This document shows positions 62,276-64,000 of a DNA stretch of 64,000 nt, piece after piece. The DNA comes from Acidobacteriota bacterium (GTDB lineage Bacteria > Acidobacteriota > Terriglobia > Bryobacterales > UBA6623). Below the pieces are notes generated by a model. The model searched no databases, was not told the DNA's origin, and saw only the letters and a list, made by a program, of their open reading frames with translations. The first letter of the stretch is position 1, and every line of letters starts with the position of its first letter. The stretch lies in contig WGMB01000003.1 in NCBI GenBank assembly GCA_016125275.1, positions 1,343,896 to 1,407,895 on the forward strand, in the 5' to 3' direction. The position numbers were made by a program, and so were the translations under genes.

Positions 62276-63856
62276 ATGGACCAATTCGAAGATCAGTTTT
62301 CCAGCGACGATTCCAAGCAAGCAATTTCCGTAGCTCTCGAGAGCGGCTCGCGTAACTTCAGCGAGACCGATGATGACGCCGATGACGCCGAGGTTGCGAC
62401 TCCGGATGGCGAGAGCGAAGACGACGCCGCATCCGCGGTATCCGACGAAGCGCTCTATACCGACGACCCGGTCCGCGTTTACCTGCGCGAGATGGGCGCG
62501 GTGCCGCTGCTGACGCGCGAAGGCGAAGTCAACCTGGCCCGGCGCATGGAGCGCGGCAAGATGCAGACGCGGCGGGCCGTGGCTCGTGCGCTGCAGACGA
62601 TCCGCCGCGTGCTGGCCATCCGCGAGGAGTTGCGGGAGCAGACCGTCGAGCTGGAGAGCCTGATCGAGAGCGGCGACCCGGAGGAGACCGCCGAAGCCAA
62701 GCGCACTCGCCTGAACAGCGTGCGCGTGGAGCTCGACAGCCTGGCCGACAAGTACACGACTTTCGAAGCGGCCCACAAGGAGTTCGAGGCGACGCCGAAG
62801 CGGAACGCCAACGTGCGCCGCAAGCTGGATTGGCAACGCCGCCGCCTGCTGGTCGGCCTGTCTCTGGGCATTCAGCGCATCCCGCTCAAGCAGGAGCACT
62901 GGGAGGTCTTCCAGCGCGCGCTGGCCGATTCGCTCGAAGTGCTCGAAGCGGCGGAAGCCCGCGTCCAGACCCTCGACGCCGACAAGCCCAAGCGCGGCTC
63001 GGCGGCCTTCGTCAGCCTCAAGGAGGCTCGCACGGAGCTGGAGGCCCACGAGGCCCGCATCGGTTCCAACCACGCCGACCTCAAGCTGACCATTCGCCGC
63101 ATCGTGCGGGGAGAGCGGGAAGCCGAGCGCGCCAAGAAGGCCCTGGTCGAAGCGAACCTCCGCTTGGTGGTCTCGGTGGCCAAGAAGTACGTCAACCGCG
63201 GCCTGCACCTGCTGGACCTGATCCAGGAAGGCAACATCGGCCTGATGCGCGCGGCTGAGAAGTTCGAGTACCGCCGCGGCTACAAGTTCTCCACCTACGC
63301 GACTTGGTGGATTCGGCAGGCGATCACGCGCGCCATCGCCGACCAGTCGCGCACCATCCGCATTCCGGTCCACATGAACGAGTCGATGAACAAGTTCCTG
63401 CGGGCCTCGCGCGAGCTCGAAAAGGAGCTGGGGCGCGCGCCGACCAACGAGGAGATCGGCGAGCGGATGGAGATTTCGCCGGAGAAGGTGCAAAAGCTCA
63501 AGACCATCTCGCGCGACCCGGTTTCGCTCGAGACGCCGGTGGGCCGCGACGGCGAGTCCGCCTTGGGCGATCTGCTGGAGGACCGCTGGGTCGGCTCGCC
63601 GGTCGACGCGGTGATCGATTCGAACGTGCGCGAGGAGACCGCGGACGTCCTCAAGACCCTCTCCCCCAAGGAAGAGAAGGTGATCCGCATGCGCTTCGGC
63701 ATCGGCTGCGACCGCGAGCACACGCTCGAGGAGATCGGCCAGGAGTTTGCCGTGACGCGCGAGCGGATTCGCCAGATAGAGGCCAAGGCGCTGCGGGCGC
63801 TGCGCGGTCCGGACCGGGCGCGCCGCCTGCGAGCGCTGATGGCCGCCAAACCCTAG
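62276..63856 (+). CDS. rpoD: RNA polymerase primary sigma factor
   Basis: A 526-residue housekeeping sigma factor. Region 1.2 starts [16 protein letters not shown] (about 65). A roughly 170-residue acidic/helical insert follows. Regions 2.1-2.4 run from [31 protein letters not shown] through [22 protein letters not shown] (about 300-350). Region 3 contains [14 protein letters not shown], and region 4.2 contains [24 protein letters not shown] at the end. The acidic N-terminal 60 residues stand in for region 1.1. Such a region-2/4 pattern supports recognition of TTGACA/TATAAT-like promoters, consistent with those seen in the window. Shine-Dalgarno GGAGGAG precedes ATG 62276. Confidence 0.95.
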   Translation: MDQFEDQFSSDDSKQAISVALESGSRNFSETDDDADDAEVATPDGESEDDAASAVSDEALYTDDPVRVYLREMGAVPLLTREGEVNLARRMERGKMQTRRAVARALQTIRRVLAIREELREQTVELESLIESGDPEETAEAKRTRLNSVRVELDSLADKYTTFEAAHKEFEATPKRNANVRRKLDWQRRRLLVGLSLGIQRIPLKQEHWEVFQRALADSLEVLEAAEARVQTLDADKPKRGSAAFVSLKEARTELEAHEARIGSNHADLKLTIRRIVRGEREAERAKKALVEANLRLVVSVAKKYVNRGLHLLDLIQEGNIGLMRAAEKFEYRRGYKFSTYATWWIRQAITRAIADQSRTIRIPVHMNESMNKFLRASRELEKELGRAPTNEEIGERMEISPEKVQKLKTISRDPVSLETPVGRDGESALGDLLEDRWVGSPVDAVIDSNVREETADVLKTLSPKEEKVIRMRFGIGCDREHTLEEIGQEFAVTRERIRQIEAKALRALRGPDRARRLRALMAAKP

Positions 63857-63882
63857 TCGGGTTTCGCACGCCAAGAACGCCG

Positions 63883-63919
63883 CGGGGCGCCGGAGGAGGA
63901 ATCCTTCGGCGCCCCGTTT
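63883..63919 (+). terminator. Rho-independent terminator of rpoD
   Basis: A 15-bp stem (one G-U pair): CGGGGCGCCGGAGGA with TCCTTCGGCGCCCCG around a GGAA loop, followed by TTTG, 27 nt after the rpoD stop. Confidence 0.85.
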
Positions 63920-63941
63920 GCTTGGGGGTTGCAGCGGCCTC

Positions 63942-63980
63942 CCCGCGAAAAAATCCGATGATAAGATGGGGTTTCGCGGG
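63942..63980. promoter_or_regulatory. Inverted repeat enclosing a -10-like box near the window end
   Basis: CCCGCGAAA (63942-63950) and TTTCGCGGG (63972-63980) are perfect 9-bp arms separated by 21 nt. Inside lies TAAGAT (63962-63967). It may be an operator over a promoter for the gene beyond the window. Confidence 0.35.
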
Positions 63981-64000
63981 AGAGCGTTTGTTGGACAGCA

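Noticed and set aside
63970-64000. Possible tRNA start at the window end
   Set aside because: No D-arm consensus is complete and the sequence is better explained as an inverted repeat around a -10 box; the window ends too soon to judge.

Overview
The window is GC-rich, densely coding bacterial DNA. It most resembles an uncultured or little-studied Acidobacteriota of the Solibacter/Bryobacterales type. The evidence is two secreted proteins that appear to end in the TIGR03437 'Solibacter' C-terminal domain (4673-7411 and 11749-13680), an Oar-like carboxypeptidase-regulatory-domain TonB-dependent receptor, a DUF1549/DUF1553 plus DUF1501 pair, and many Sec-exported or lipoprotein-type proteins of unknown function. 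I saw no rRNA, tRNA, CRISPR array, insertion sequence or prophage. It reads as ordinary chromosome with 57 supported protein genes. Family names come from recognised motifs, not from database searches.

Layout. 1-9.2 kb: a processive family 2 glycosyltransferase cut by the window edge, a 2H phosphoesterase, an alpha/beta hydrolase, a metallophosphoesterase lipoprotein, an NHL-repeat protein, a PGDYG-like duplicated protein and an NAD(P)-binding epimerase-like protein. 9.2-20.5 kb: secreted proteins of unknown function, a Spy-like protein, DUF1549/DUF1553 and DUF1501, an HpnI/ceramide-glucosyltransferase-like enzyme, a c'-like cytochrome and a 7Fe ferredoxin. 20.5-34 kb: a DUF4384 protein, an Ig-like repeat surface protein with a structured leader, an outer-membrane receptor followed by two stand-alone TonB C-terminal domains, a large zinc metalloprotease, an exported caspase-like protease and an FG-GAP lipoprotein. 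34-44 kb: transketolase, a lipid-type methyltransferase, a TIR-TM-TPR protein, a DgoD-like enolase-superfamily enzyme, an orphan sugar-ABC permease, a methyltransferase and a polysaccharide deacetylase. 44-64 kb: housekeeping and catabolic genes (sthA, mdh, thrB, an Nramp-like carrier, an RRM protein, aguA, a PHP phosphoesterase, an M2 dipeptidase, radical SAM/SPASM, a Gfo/Idh/MocA-RDD-DUF1080-TIM-barrel run, rpoD).

How genes work together. sthA and mdh lie side by side and both handle nicotinamide redox balance. The receptor and the two TonB-C proteins form one transcription unit for outer-membrane uptake. The run from 61.9 to 58.3 kb looks like a sugar or glycoside utilisation cluster. The deacetylase and zinc-ribbon methyltransferase overlap by four bases and probably act on a surface polysaccharide.

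The strongest global signal I found is regulatory. At least 13 of the 57 genes carry a TANNNT -10 box only 5-9 nt before the start codon, which implies extensive leaderless transcription. In two consecutive gene junctions that box is built from the stop codon of the preceding gene. No single unmistakably new multi-gene system is present. The best candidates for novelty are the TIR-TM-TPR protein, the receptor/TonB-C array, the carrier that lacks Nramp metal ligands, and the switch-like leader at 21.57 kb.
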